Assembly: GCA_002317175.1 (NCBI GenBank)
Contig: DCJA01000005.1
Location: forward strand, 1 to 21,052
DNA length: 21,052 nt
DNA from: Lachnospiraceae bacterium UBA1712
Lineage (GTDB): Bacteria > Bacillota > Clostridia > Lachnospirales > Lachnospiraceae
Direction of reading: 5' to 3'
How positions within the stretch are numbered: the stretch's first letter is position 1; each line of letters opens with the position of its first letter. The position numbers were made by a program, and so were the translations under genes. Shown here piece by piece: positions 7,086 to 14,843 of the stretch. Under the pieces are notes generated by a model that was not told the DNA's origin, searched no databases, and worked only from the letters and a program-made list of their open reading frames with translations.

Positions 7086-8954
7086 GTGTGTGGAATAGTA
7101 GGATATGTTGGCAATCAGCAGGCAGCTCCAATATTGCTTAATGGATTGTCAAAACTTGAATATAGAGGTTACGATTCAGCAGGTCTTGCGGTTCGTGATG
7201 GCAATAAGCTTGCAGAGGTTGTTAAGGCAGCTGGAAAGCTTAAAGTATTATATGAGAAGGTAGATGGAGGCAATGCACTTGCAGGTACCTGTGGTATCGG
7301 TCATACCAGATGGGCGACACATGGTGTACCATCATTGACCAATGCACATCCACATGTAAGTGGTAACTGTACAGGTTCAGGTTCGGGTGCTGTTGAGAGT
7401 GCTGTAGTTGGTGTTCACAATGGAATTATTGAGAACTTTGCAGAACTTAAGGAAAAGCTTTTAAAACATGGCTACCATTTTTATAGTGAGACAGATACAG
7501 AGGTAGCTGTAAAGCTTGTAGATTATTATTACAAGAAGTATAACATTGGACCAGTTGACGCTATAGCAAAGGCTATGGTTCGTATCAGAGGTTCATATGC
7601 TCTTGAACTGATGTTTACAGATTATCCAGAAGAAATATGGGTTGCTCGTAAGGAGTCACCTATGATTATCGGTATAGCTGATGGCAATTCATATATTGCG
7701 TCCGATGTTCCTGCTATCCTGAAGTATACTCGCTCGGTATACTATATTGATAACATGGAATTCGCCAGAGTTACTGCTGGAGCAGTTGATTTCTATGACC
7801 TTAATGGTGATGTTATTACCAAAGAACCAGTAGAGATTACATGGGATGCAGAGGCTGCTGAAAAAGGTGGTTTTGAGCATTTTATGATGAAAGAGATCAA
7901 TGAGCAGCCAAGAGCAATTGAGGATACACTTAACAGTGTACTCAAGGATGGAGAGATTGATCTTAGCGCAGTAGGTCTTAGTACAGAAGATATTAAGGAC
8001 ATTGAACAGATATATATTGTAGCTTGTGGATCAGCATGGCATGTAGGTATGGCATGTCAGTATGTGTTTGAGGATATAGCCAAGATCCCAGTAAGAGTTG
8101 AGCTGGCATCTGAGTTCAGATATAGAAATATGCTTCTTAACAGGAAGGGGCTTGTAGTTGCTATAAGCCAGTCAGGTGAGACAGCAGATACTAAGGCAGC
8201 AGTATCTCTTGCTAAAGAGAAGGGTCTTAAGACTCTTGCAATTGTCAATGTAGTGGGAAGCTCAATTGCCAGAGAAGCAGACAATGCTTTCTATACTGTT
8301 GCTGGTCCGGAGATTTCAGTTGCTACAACAAAGGCATACAGTGCACAGCTTATCGCTGGCTACTGTCTTGCAATTCAGTTTGCGTATGTCAGAGGGGAAA
8401 TTGACAAGGAACAGTATACATACTATATCAATGAGATAAAGAGTCTTCCTGATAAGATTGTCAAGATTATAGATGATAAGGAAAGAATTCAGTGGTTTGC
8501 ATCAAAATATGCTAATGCAAAGGATGTTTTCTTTGTAGGAAGAGGCATAGACTATGCAGTATGTCTTGAGGGATCACTTAAGTTAAAAGAGATTTCGTAT
8601 ATTCACTCGGAGGCTTATGCAGCAGGTGAGCTGAAGCATGGAACTATATCGCTTATTGAGAAGGATACACTTGTAATTGGTACACTGACTCAGAGTGATC
8701 TTTATGAAAAGACTATCAGCAACATGCTTGAATGTAAGGCTAGAGGTGCCTTCCTGGTAGGTGTTGCTCCATATGGAAAGTATGAGGTAGAGGACAAGGT
8801 TAACTTTACTGTGTATGTTCCTAAGGTAGATGAGCATTTTGCAGCAAGTCTGGCAGTAGTACCGCTTCAGTTACTTGGATATTATGTAAGTGTTGCTAAG
8901 GGTCTTGATGTAGATAAGCCAAGAAATCTTGCCAAGTCTGTTACTGTAGAATAG
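7086..8954 (+). CDS. glmS: Glutamine-fructose-6-phosphate aminotransferase (isomerizing)
   Basis: GlmS makes glucosamine-6-phosphate from fructose-6-phosphate and glutamine, the first step towards UDP-GlcNAc and peptidoglycan; it is cytoplasmic. The 622-residue product starts MCGIVGYVG, so after Met removal Cys is the N-terminal nucleophile of the class II glutamine amidotransferase domain (to about residue 220; HTRWATHG and HNGIIEN are visible). Two SIS sugar-isomerase domains follow (CGSAWHVG, SQSGETADT and VATTKAYSAQ mark the first), and it ends with the conserved KPRNLAKSVTVE. The start codon is GTG, set by AGGAGGG at 7071-7077, 8 nt upstream. At 622 residues it is slightly longer than the E. 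coli enzyme, with a small Gly/Ser insertion before VVGVHNGI. It is monocistronic between two terminators. Confidence 0.97.
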   Translation: MCGIVGYVGNQQAAPILLNGLSKLEYRGYDSAGLAVRDGNKLAEVVKAAGKLKVLYEKVDGGNALAGTCGIGHTRWATHGVPSLTNAHPHVSGNCTGSGSGAVESAVVGVHNGIIENFAELKEKLLKHGYHFYSETDTEVAVKLVDYYYKKYNIGPVDAIAKAMVRIRGSYALELMFTDYPEEIWVARKESPMIIGIADGNSYIASDVPAILKYTRSVYYIDNMEFARVTAGAVDFYDLNGDVITKEPVEITWDAEAAEKGGFEHFMMKEINEQPRAIEDTLNSVLKDGEIDLSAVGLSTEDIKDIEQIYIVACGSAWHVGMACQYVFEDIAKIPVRVELASEFRYRNMLLNRKGLVVAISQSGETADTKAAVSLAKEKGLKTLAIVNVVGSSIAREADNAFYTVAGPEISVATTKAYSAQLIAGYCLAIQFAYVRGEIDKEQYTYYINEIKSLPDKIVKIIDDKERIQWFASKYANAKDVFFVGRGIDYAVCLEGSLKLKEISYIHSEAYAAGELKHGTISLIEKDTLVIGTLTQSDLYEKTISNMLECKARGAFLVGVAPYGKYEVEDKVNFTVYVPKVDEHFAASLAVVPLQLLGYYVSVAKGLDVDKPRNLAKSVTVE

Positions 8955-9028
8955 AGTAACAACAGAATAGAGCTTTAGCTGAGTATAATTTCAGAAGAAA
9001 AGATTATATAGTTATAATTGCTAGATAC

Positions 9029-9060
9029 AAAAAGAAGTTCACATCAGTGAACTTCTTTTT
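9029..9060. terminator. Bidirectional terminator between glmS and the minus-strand small gene
   Basis: A perfect 14-bp stem (9029-9042 with 9047-9060; core GAAGTTCAC/GTGAACTTC) with a 4-nt ATCA loop. The A-run on one side and the T-run on the other allow it to end both glmS (plus) and the convergent small gene (minus). Confidence 0.9.
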
Positions 9061-9098
9061 TGATTATATTATCATATTTGAAATTTGATTTTTCTATC

Positions 9099-9398
9099 TT
9101 ACATTGCCATATCTACAAGACTTACAGTTCCCTCAATGCCATTGTAGACATATCTCTTATTTTTCTTGAGTTCATCATTGTCAGCTGAAATATCAATAGT
9201 AGCAGGCTGAGTAGCAGTAGTCATTTTTGAAGCCATACTAAGACCAGCCTCTGACAAAGACACATTAACTGCATCATTGTTCAAAGACAAAGTATCAGCA
9301 CCAATAACCTTAGGGGTTGGAACATGAGCCATATAATCGTGTGGACGCCAGAAGCTTCCAAGCACCTCATTTGTGTTATAAACGGCCTTCAAAAACAT
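9099..9398 (-). CDS. Unrecognised 99-residue protein
   Basis: I do not recognise this family. The start is set at 9398 because GAGG lies 6 nt before that ATG; an in-frame ATG at 9410 would add four residues but has a badly placed RBS. The product has no signal peptide and no membrane segment. It opens MFLKAVYNTNEVLGSF, is rich in Ala, Ser, Asn and Thr in the middle, includes VNVSLSEAGLSMASKM (about residues 44-59), which may form an amphipathic helix, and has a charged DNDELKKNKRY stretch before a hydrophobic C-terminus. It is convergent with glmS and divergent from the GH39 xylosidase gene. Its upstream region contains the motif shared with the xylose genes. It may be a small regulatory or accessory protein of the pentose locus; no function can be given. 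Base composition and RBS quality support a real gene. Confidence 0.65.
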   Translation of the reverse strand: MFLKAVYNTNEVLGSFWRPHDYMAHVPTPKVIGADTLSLNNDAVNVSLSEAGLSMASKMTTATQPATIDISADNDELKKNKRYVYNGIEGTVSLVDMAM

Positions 9399-9449
9399 AC
9401 AATTCCTCATTCCTTTGAGTAACTAAATCATTCCCTGAGATATAGTTGA

Positions 9450-9496
9450 GCACATGTGTGCGAACACAAATATAATTGTATACAACTATACAACAA
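9450..9496 (-). promoter_or_regulatory. Candidate promoter and operator of the small minus-strand gene
   Basis: On the minus strand, TTGTTG (9496-9491) and TATATT (9474-9469) are spaced by 16 bp. The spacer contains the perfect palindrome TTGTATACAA (9478-9487), of the kind bound by GntR-type regulators. At the predicted start lies GCACATGTGTGC (9450-9461), arms GCACA/TGTGC, containing the ATGTGTGC form of the motif shared with the xylose promoters. A second small inverted repeat, TGTG-CGAA-CACA (9457-9468), overlaps it. Confidence 0.35.
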
Positions 9497-9576
9497 TATA
9501 TTATTATGGCTTGTGTCAATAGAAAAGCAACAAAATACCTATATTTTAGGGATTATTTGTGGCTCATTTAAACATT

Positions 9577-9638
9577 TTGACAAAAAATACATAAAATAAC
9601 TATAGTGAGTAGTGGATTGTAACGTGCACATTTTGGCG
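9577..9638 (+). promoter_or_regulatory. Predicted xylosidase promoter with downstream operator-like site
   Basis: A perfect -35 TTGACA (9577-9582) and a -10 TATAGT (9601-9606) are spaced by 18 bp. About 10 bp past the expected start lies CGTGCACATTTTGGCG (9623-9638), holding the GTGCACAT form of the motif shared around the LacI gene, a suitable place for repression. A second -10-like TATACT (9696-9701), inside a TAGTA/TACTA inverted repeat (9688-9703), could serve a shorter leader. The remainder of the 341-bp gap 9399-9739 shows nothing else clear. Confidence 0.5.
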
Positions 9639-9739
9639 AAAAATGATATGAAATGGCATAGTTTTATGATTTAATTGAAGGGGGACTAGTAATATTATAC
9701 TAATGTATGAAGTCTATGGACGATTAAGGAGAAGGATAT

Positions 9740-11245
9740 ATGAAGGCGGTTTACGAAGTAAAGAAGGATAACGAGTTTACATTCTACAACAATGTTGATT
9801 TCTGTGTGGGAACAGGAAGAATGGGGTTAGCACTTCAGAAGGAATATATGGATCAGCTTAAGGCTGTTCAGGAGGATATAGGCTTTAAGCATATAAGAGG
9901 CCATGGCTTATTTAGTGACGATATGGCTATATATCAGGAATATGAAGATGCAGATGGCAATATCAAGGCGGAGTATAATTTTACATATCTTGATCTGGTA
10001 ATGGACAGTTACATGTCTGTTAATATCAAGCCTTTTATTGAATTGGGCTTTATGCCTTATAAGATGGCCAGCGGAGACCAGACAGTCTTCTATTGGAAGG
10101 GCAATGTTACACCACCAAGAGAGTACAGACTTTGGAATGAAATGGTAGTAGCTACTCTTAAGCATCTTATGGAAAGATATGGCGCAGATGAAGTTGTAAC
10201 CTGGCCTATCGAAGTATGGAATGAACCGAATCTTCCTGGCTTCTGGAAGGGAGCGGATATGAATGAATATCTTGTCCTTTTCGAGGAATCCTTTAAGGCT
10301 ATCAAAGCCTTGGACAGTAGATTCAGAGTAGGCGGACCAGCAATATGTGGTGTTGAAGATAAAAAGCATATGAAGTTCTTTATGGAGTTCTTGCATGAGA
10401 AGAAGCTGCCAATAGACTTTATAACAAGGCATCATTATACTTCTGAGCTGCCTGTCCCAGATGGACACTATGGCTATATTGAACTTAGGGAACTGAAGGA
10501 GAGCTTTGAGACTCTTCAGGATTCAAGGGATATCATTGACAGTTACCCTGAATATAAGGGAACAGAAATGCATATTACAGAGTTCAATACTTCCTATATT
10601 CCGAATGCTCCTATTCATGATACAAATCAGAATGCAGCGTATGTGGCATCTATGCTGGCAATATTGGGAGATACAAGCGAGAGCTATTCTTATTGGACAT
10701 TTGGCGATATTTTCGAGGAGAGAGGGGTACCATTTACACCTTTCCATGGCGGATTTGGTATGATGGCCAATGGAGGTATCAGAAAACCTACATATTATGC
10801 ATTCAAATTCTTCAAGGATCTTACAGGCAAGTGTGTTCTGAAAAATGATAACAGCGTAATATGCTTCGAGAATGGAGTGTATAAAGGCGTTGTATGGAAT
10901 AGTAATGTTAAAAGAACTGGTGAGGCGCTGGATATCACATTTAGACTTGAGGGCACAGAAGGTAGTTATTCTGTAATCAAAAAAGTAGTGGATGAAGACA
11001 GCTGCAATCCATTAAAGATATGGCATGCAATGGGAGAACCGGCAAGCCTGAGCGCAGAACAGCTTAAGCTTCTTAAAGAAAGTGACAAGCCACTGACAGA
11101 GGCTCGGATAATTGACTCAGTAGATGGAAGCGTTGAGATTTGTCTGCATGTGGAAGAGTTTGGCTTGATCTATTTTGAGGCACAGCCATACGAACTCAAG
11201 TCAGACAGAGGATATGACTACGACAGAGTTATGCAGATGAAGTAA
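9740..11245 (+). CDS. xynB: GH39 beta-xylosidase (xylan 1,4-beta-xylosidase), cytoplasmic
   Basis: The enzyme releases D-xylose from the non-reducing ends of short beta-1,4-xylo-oligosaccharides by the retaining mechanism. The 501-residue product matches glycoside hydrolase family 39: an (alpha/beta)8 catalytic domain with the acid/base in EVWNEPNLPGFW (Glu162) and the nucleophile in HITEFNTSY (Glu281), positions close to Glu160 and Glu277 of the Thermoanaerobacterium enzyme. RGHGLFSDDM (53-62) and TRHHYTSE (229-236) are further active-site blocks, and a beta-sandwich follows in the C-terminal third. There is no signal peptide, so it acts inside the cell on imported oligosaccharides. AAGGAG at 9726-9731 sets the start. 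It is a single-gene unit convergent with the LacI regulator, separated from it by a bidirectional terminator. Confidence 0.93.
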   Translation: MKAVYEVKKDNEFTFYNNVDFCVGTGRMGLALQKEYMDQLKAVQEDIGFKHIRGHGLFSDDMAIYQEYEDADGNIKAEYNFTYLDLVMDSYMSVNIKPFIELGFMPYKMASGDQTVFYWKGNVTPPREYRLWNEMVVATLKHLMERYGADEVVTWPIEVWNEPNLPGFWKGADMNEYLVLFEESFKAIKALDSRFRVGGPAICGVEDKKHMKFFMEFLHEKKLPIDFITRHHYTSELPVPDGHYGYIELRELKESFETLQDSRDIIDSYPEYKGTEMHITEFNTSYIPNAPIHDTNQNAAYVASMLAILGDTSESYSYWTFGDIFEERGVPFTPFHGGFGMMANGGIRKPTYYAFKFFKDLTGKCVLKNDNSVICFENGVYKGVVWNSNVKRTGEALDITFRLEGTEGSYSVIKKVVDEDSCNPLKIWHAMGEPASLSAEQLKLLKESDKPLTEARIIDSVDGSVEICLHVEEFGLIYFEAQPYELKSDRGYDYDRVMQMK

Positions 11246-11284
11246 TAAAAGCAATACTGATAAAGAGTTTATACTGAAGCACTA

Positions 11285-11318
11285 AAAACCCCCGAATGAT
11301 TATTCATTCGGGGGTTTT
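11285..11318. terminator. Bidirectional terminator between the xylosidase and LacI genes
   Basis: A perfect 15-bp stem (11285-11299 with 11304-11318; core CCCCCGAATGA/TCATTCGGGGG) around a TTAT loop, flanked by A4 and T4. It serves the plus-strand xylosidase gene and the minus-strand regulator gene that ends at 11345. Confidence 0.9.
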
Positions 11319-11344
11319 GGTTGTTGAAAATGAAAATACGATTA

Positions 11345-12364
11345 TTATATATTCTCTTTGATATAAATTTCGATATCTGTATAGTTGATCTCTTCTGGCT
11401 GATCTCCGGTAGTGAGGTAATCGAACAGCATCTGCAGAGGCTTAACACCCTGGATGTATGGCTGCTGGCATACTGTAGCCTGAATCAGACCTTCTTTGAT
11501 AAGTTCGACTGTGCTTGGAACCTTATCGTGCGCGATGATTGTCATTCCTTTTTCGCGTCCGAGCTTCTTTACTGCCTTACAACCACCTGAAATGGCTCCA
11601 GCTGTAAAATAAAGAGCATTTATCTCAGGATGAGTCTCTAAGAGTTTTAATACCACATCATAACAGGTGACATCATCATCGTTGTTCCATACTACATCAG
11701 CAATAGATAAGGAATCGTGGGATGCAACCATATCCTTGAAACCTTCGATTCTTTCGGTGTGACAAAGAACAGACTGGGCTCCTCCGACAACACCAATTAT
11801 TAGATTCTTATGTGGATTAATCAGTTTCATCAGACCGGCAACTGTTTCACCGCTCTTGCGGTAATTACTTCCTACATAAGCAATACGCTTACTGGTAGGT
11901 AAATCGGAATTGAAGGTAATAGTAGGAATCTGCATCTTAGCAAGTTCGTCAATCTTCTTTACAACCCCGTCCTGATTCTGAGGAGCAATGGCAAGAGCGT
12001 TGATACCTGAGTTAACAAGATCATCGATTGCCTCAATCTGATTCTTCTCATTGAAATCAGGAGTAGACTTTACATATATATCGCAGTTATAACAGCTTAA
12101 TTCTGCTTCTATATCTTTAAGACCGGCCTTTACATCTTCAAAGAATGGATTATTGGTGCCAAACATAACAACACCGAGCTTGAGGTTCTTTCTCTGAGCA
12201 GAAAGAACGATTCCGGCTTTATTTGGTTTGTAGTCCAAAGCCTTTGCAATTTCCAGGATGCGTGCCTGTGTCTCAGGGTGTACCCCACCTCTTTTATTGA
12301 GAACTCTGTCAACGGTTCCGCGGGATACGCCGGCTAAAGAAGCAATTTCTTTTATTGTAGACAT
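11345..12364 (-). CDS. LacI-family transcriptional regulator of the pentose locus
   Basis: The 339-residue product has an N-terminal LacI helix-turn-helix (STIKEIASLAGVS, then RGTVDRVLNKRGGV, residues 2-28) and a hinge helix near 45-58. A periplasmic-binding-protein-like sensor domain follows (from about residue 61, LKLGVVMFGTNNPFF; similar to ribose/xylose-binding Peripla_BP_4 proteins). Members of the family usually repress catabolic operons and are released by a sugar. The ATG at 12364 follows AAGGAA on the minus strand. The gene lies between the xylosidase and the xylulokinase operon. ATGTGYRC-containing inverted repeats lie in its own promoter, in both flanking promoters and upstream of the 99-residue gene, so it is the natural candidate for the shared repressor. 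The inducer is presumably D-xylose, D-xylulose or a xylo-oligosaccharide (inference). Confidence 0.9.
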   Translation of the reverse strand: MSTIKEIASLAGVSRGTVDRVLNKRGGVHPETQARILEIAKALDYKPNKAGIVLSAQRKNLKLGVVMFGTNNPFFEDVKAGLKDIEAELSCYNCDIYVKSTPDFNEKNQIEAIDDLVNSGINALAIAPQNQDGVVKKIDELAKMQIPTITFNSDLPTSKRIAYVGSNYRKSGETVAGLMKLINPHKNLIIGVVGGAQSVLCHTERIEGFKDMVASHDSLSIADVVWNNDDDVTCYDVVLKLLETHPEINALYFTAGAISGGCKAVKKLGREKGMTIIAHDKVPSTVELIKEGLIQATVCQQPYIQGVKPLQMLFDYLTTGDQPEEINYTDIEIYIKENI

Positions 12365-12427
12365 TATTTCCTTACCTTTTTCTTAAAATATTAAACAATA
12401 TATTGACGAAAATGGACACCGTGCTCG

Positions 12428-12452
12428 GTGCACATCTGCACAATCTATTATA
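12428..12452 (-). promoter_or_regulatory. Candidate promoter -10 and operator of the LacI gene
   Basis: On the minus strand a perfect TATAAT (12452-12447) is followed 5 bp later by the inverted repeat GTGCA-CATC-TGCAC (12428-12441), covering the expected start. I see no good -35. The repeat contains the GTGCACAT form of the shared motif, suggesting autorepression. The rest of 12365-12568 is AT-rich without clear features, apart from the direct repeats listed separately. Confidence 0.4.
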
Positions 12453-12548
12453 ATCTTACACTAAATGCGTTTTTGTATGCAATAGGAAGGGTATGTGATA
12501 AATATACAAGCATAAATTGTGCTTTTTGGTAATAAATTACAAAATATA

Positions 12549-12567
12549 ATTGTTCATAAATTGTTCA
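12549..12567 (+). repeat. Direct repeats ATTGTTCA with 11-bp period upstream of the xylulokinase promoter
   Basis: ATTGTTCA occurs at 12549-12556 and again at 12560-12567, ending just before the -35 box of the xylulokinase promoter. Helically phased direct repeats next to a -35 are typical of activator sites such as those of AraC-family proteins. An AraC-family gene lies at 20063-20977, but the link is only a possibility. Confidence 0.35.
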
Positions 12568-12568
12568 C

Positions 12569-12626
12569 TTGAAAGATTTGAAAATAGGATTTATCATTAA
12601 AAAGTGTACGAGCACACATTTGTGCT
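12569..12626 (+). promoter_or_regulatory. Predicted promoter and operator of the xylulokinase operon
   Basis: TTGAAA (12569-12574) and TATCAT (12592-12597) are spaced by 17 bp. About 7 bp past the expected start stands the perfect inverted repeat AGCACA-CATT-TGTGCT (12611-12626), only a few bases before the RBS AAGGAGG (12633-12639). A bound repressor there would block both the start region and elongation. Confidence 0.6.
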
Positions 12627-12645
12627 AAATTTAAGGAGGAAAAGT

Positions 12646-14121
12646 ATGTATTACATAGGTGTAGATTTAGGAACATCAGCTGTAAAGTTATTACTTATGG
12701 ATGGAACAGGTTCTATCAAGAATATTGTTTCTAAAGAATATCCATTAAGTTTTCCAAAGCCAGGCTGGTCAGAACAGAATCCAGAGGACTGGGATAAGCA
12801 GGTTATGGCTGGTATAAAGGAACTCATCGCAGACGTAGATGGAAGCGAAGTTGCTGGTATCAGTTTTGGTGGTCAGATGCATGGCCTTGTTATATTAGAT
12901 AAAGATGATAATGTTATTCGTCCAGCAATTCTTTGGAATGATGGTCGTACCAACAAAGAAGTAGATTACTTAAATGATGTAATCGGAAAAGATAAGCTGT
13001 CAGAGTATACAGCTAATATTGCCTTTGCTGGATTTACAGCACCAAAGATTCTTTGGGTTAAGGCAAATGAGCCAGAGAACTTTGCAAAGATTGAGAAGAT
13101 TATGCTTCCAAAGGACTACATCGCTTATAAGTTATCTGGTGTTCACTGTACAGATGTTAGTGATGCATCAGGAATGCTTCTCTTTGATGTTAAGAACAGA
13201 ACATGGTCAAAAGAGATGTGCGAGATTTGCTCAGTTAAGGAAGAACAGTTAGCAAAAGTTTATGAAAGTTATGAAACAGTTGGAACAATCCTTCCTGCAA
13301 TAGCTGAAGAGCTTGGTATCTCAAAGGATTGTAAGATCGTTGCCGGCGCTGGTGACAATGCAGCAGCAGCAGTTGGAACAGGAACTGTTGGTGAAGGCGC
13401 TTGCAATATTTCACTTGGAACAAGTGGTACAGTATTTATCTCTTCTAAGAACTTTGGCGTTGATGCTAAGAATGCACTTCATTCATTTGATCATGCTGAT
13501 GGAACATATCACTTAATGGGATGTATGTTATCTGCAGCAAGCTGTAATAAGTGGCTGATGGATGAGATCTTTAAGACATCTGATTATGCTGGAGAGCAGG
13601 TTCCTATTACAGATGATAAGCTTGGTGAGAACCATGTATTCTTCCTTCCATATTTAATGGGAGAGAGAAGCCCTATTAATGATACTAACGCAAGAGGTAC
13701 ATTTACAGGACTCACAATGGATTCTACAAGAGCTGATATGACTCAGGCTGTACTTGAGGGGGTTGCATTTGCAATCCGTGACAGTTTAGAGGTTGCTCGT
13801 TCACAGGGTATTGTTATTGAGAGAAGCAAGATCTGTGGTGGTGGAGCTAAGAGCCCACTTTGGAAGAAGATTATGGCTAACGTATGTAACGTTAAGTTAG
13901 ATATATTAGAGTCTGAACAGGGCCCAGGTATGGGTGGAGCAATGCTTGCTATGGTAGCTTGTGGTGAATACCCAAGTGTTGGGGCTGCATGTGATGCACT
14001 TGTTAAGGTGGTTGAGACTGTAGAGCCAGAAGCAGAACTCGTTGCTAAGTATGAAGAAAAGTACAACCAGTTCAAGATGATTTATCCTGCAATGAAAGAA
14101 GTATTTGCAGCTATTAAATAA
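12646..14121 (+). CDS. xylB: Xylulokinase (FGGY family)
   Basis: XylB phosphorylates D-xylulose to D-xylulose-5-phosphate for the pentose phosphate or phosphoketolase routes. The start is ATG 12646 with AAGGAGG 6 nt upstream; an in-frame GTG at 12604 would translate through the operator and RBS. The 491-residue product follows E. coli XylB closely: the phosphate-binding DLGTSAVK (7-14), substrate loop GQMHG (76-80), PAILWNDGR (93-101), GFTAPKILWV (129-138), LPKDYIAYKLSG (154-165), the catalytic Asp237 in AGAGDNAA, and LGTSGTVF (257-264). Met78-His79-Gly80 correspond to the D-xylulose-contacting residues of XylB, which argues against ribulokinase or fuculokinase. It is first in the operon, with the DUF4867 gene 14 bp downstream. 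Confidence 0.94.
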   Translation: MYYIGVDLGTSAVKLLLMDGTGSIKNIVSKEYPLSFPKPGWSEQNPEDWDKQVMAGIKELIADVDGSEVAGISFGGQMHGLVILDKDDNVIRPAILWNDGRTNKEVDYLNDVIGKDKLSEYTANIAFAGFTAPKILWVKANEPENFAKIEKIMLPKDYIAYKLSGVHCTDVSDASGMLLFDVKNRTWSKEMCEICSVKEEQLAKVYESYETVGTILPAIAEELGISKDCKIVAGAGDNAAAAVGTGTVGEGACNISLGTSGTVFISSKNFGVDAKNALHSFDHADGTYHLMGCMLSAASCNKWLMDEIFKTSDYAGEQVPITDDKLGENHVFFLPYLMGERSPINDTNARGTFTGLTMDSTRADMTQAVLEGVAFAIRDSLEVARSQGIVIERSKICGGGAKSPLWKKIMANVCNVKLDILESEQGPGMGGAMLAMVACGEYPSVGAACDALVKVVETVEPEAELVAKYEEKYNQFKMIYPAMKEVFAAIK

Positions 14122-14135
14122 GGAGGCACAAAAAC

Positions 14136-14774
14136 ATGAAGATTTATTCTGTTAATGATCCTGAATTCAAGGAGTATGGCCAGATTATTACTGGTATTGA
14201 TGTAGCTCCTATTCTTAAGGCTTTAGAAGAATCTACTCCACTTCCAGAAGGTGTTGAGTATGTTCCAGAGAAGGCTGAGATTCAGAATCTTGAAGTAACA
14301 AAGGTATTTGCTGACCATGTATATGGTGGTATGCCAATTCAGATGGGTTACTGTAATGGACACAACACAAAGTTAAACTGCTTAGAGTACCACAGAGATT
14401 CTGAGGTTAACCTTGGCACAGAGGATTTTATCCTTTTACTTGGTAAGCAGGGACAGATTGAAGATGATGGATTGTTTGACACAGCTAATACAAAGGCTTT
14501 CCTTTGCCCAGCAGGCGTAGCTGTAGAAGTATTTGCAACATCTTTACATTATGCTCCATGCTCAGCTAAGAAGGGACAGGGCTTCAAAGTACTTATTGTA
14601 CTTCCAAAGGGAACTAACACAGAGAAGCCTGATTTTACACCTGTAAATCATGAAGATACTCTTCTTACAGCAAGAAACAAATGGTTACTTGCTCATCCAG
14701 AGTCATCTGAAGCAGCAGGCGGTGCAGTAATAGGATTAAAGGGTGTTAATATTGATATCTCAGCAGATATCTAA
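14136..14774 (+). CDS. DUF4867 family cupin-like protein of pentose operons
   Basis: The 212-residue soluble product resembles the DUF4867 family, which has no established function to my knowledge. The centre reads like a single cupin barrel: GHNTKLNCLEYHRDSEVN (75-92) gives His76, Glu84, His86 and Glu90 in an E-x-H-x3-E arrangement, FILLLGKQG follows as the next strands and turn, and LHYAPC (137-142) offers His138. That is a plausible metal site, as in cupin-type sugar isomerases. There is no signal peptide. The RBS AAGGAGG precedes ATG 14136. It sits between xylulokinase and the FucI-type isomerase, so a role as a second isomerase, epimerase/mutarotase or isomerase partner is reasonable. 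These roles are inferred from fold impression and context only. Confidence 0.75.
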   Translation: MKIYSVNDPEFKEYGQIITGIDVAPILKALEESTPLPEGVEYVPEKAEIQNLEVTKVFADHVYGGMPIQMGYCNGHNTKLNCLEYHRDSEVNLGTEDFILLLGKQGQIEDDGLFDTANTKAFLCPAGVAVEVFATSLHYAPCSAKKGQGFKVLIVLPKGTNTEKPDFTPVNHEDTLLTARNKWLLAHPESSEAAGGAVIGLKGVNIDISADI

Positions 14775-14803
14775 TTATTAACAAAGTGTATTATTAAAGA
14801 ACA

Positions 14804-14822
14804 TAATGGATGAATTCCATTA
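14804..14822 (+). other. Intercistronic hairpin before the isomerase gene
   Basis: A perfect 7-bp inverted repeat, TAATGGA (14804-14810) with TCCATTA (14816-14822), loop TGAAT, lies directly before the RBS AAGGAGG of the isomerase gene in a 69-bp gap. There is no T-tract. It may affect mRNA processing or stability. Confidence 0.35.
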
Positions 14823-14843
14823 ATATAAGGAGGAAAAAACAAA

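Noticed and set aside
6944..7086. Possible glmS ribozyme upstream of glmS
   Set aside because: Only about 140 bp separate the genes, much of it a terminator, and the leader after the predicted start is about 35 nt. The ribozyme core is not seen.
9908..10468. Minus-strand open frame of 186 codons inside the xylosidase gene
   Set aside because: It lies wholly antisense to the GH39 coding sequence, whose active-site motifs are intact, and its translation looks like random Cys/Ile/His-rich shadow sequence.
12455..12480. Possible CcpA (cre) site around the AAATGCGTTTTTG stretch
   Set aside because: The spacing between the AA and the central CG does not fit the cre consensus WTGNAANCGNWNNCW.
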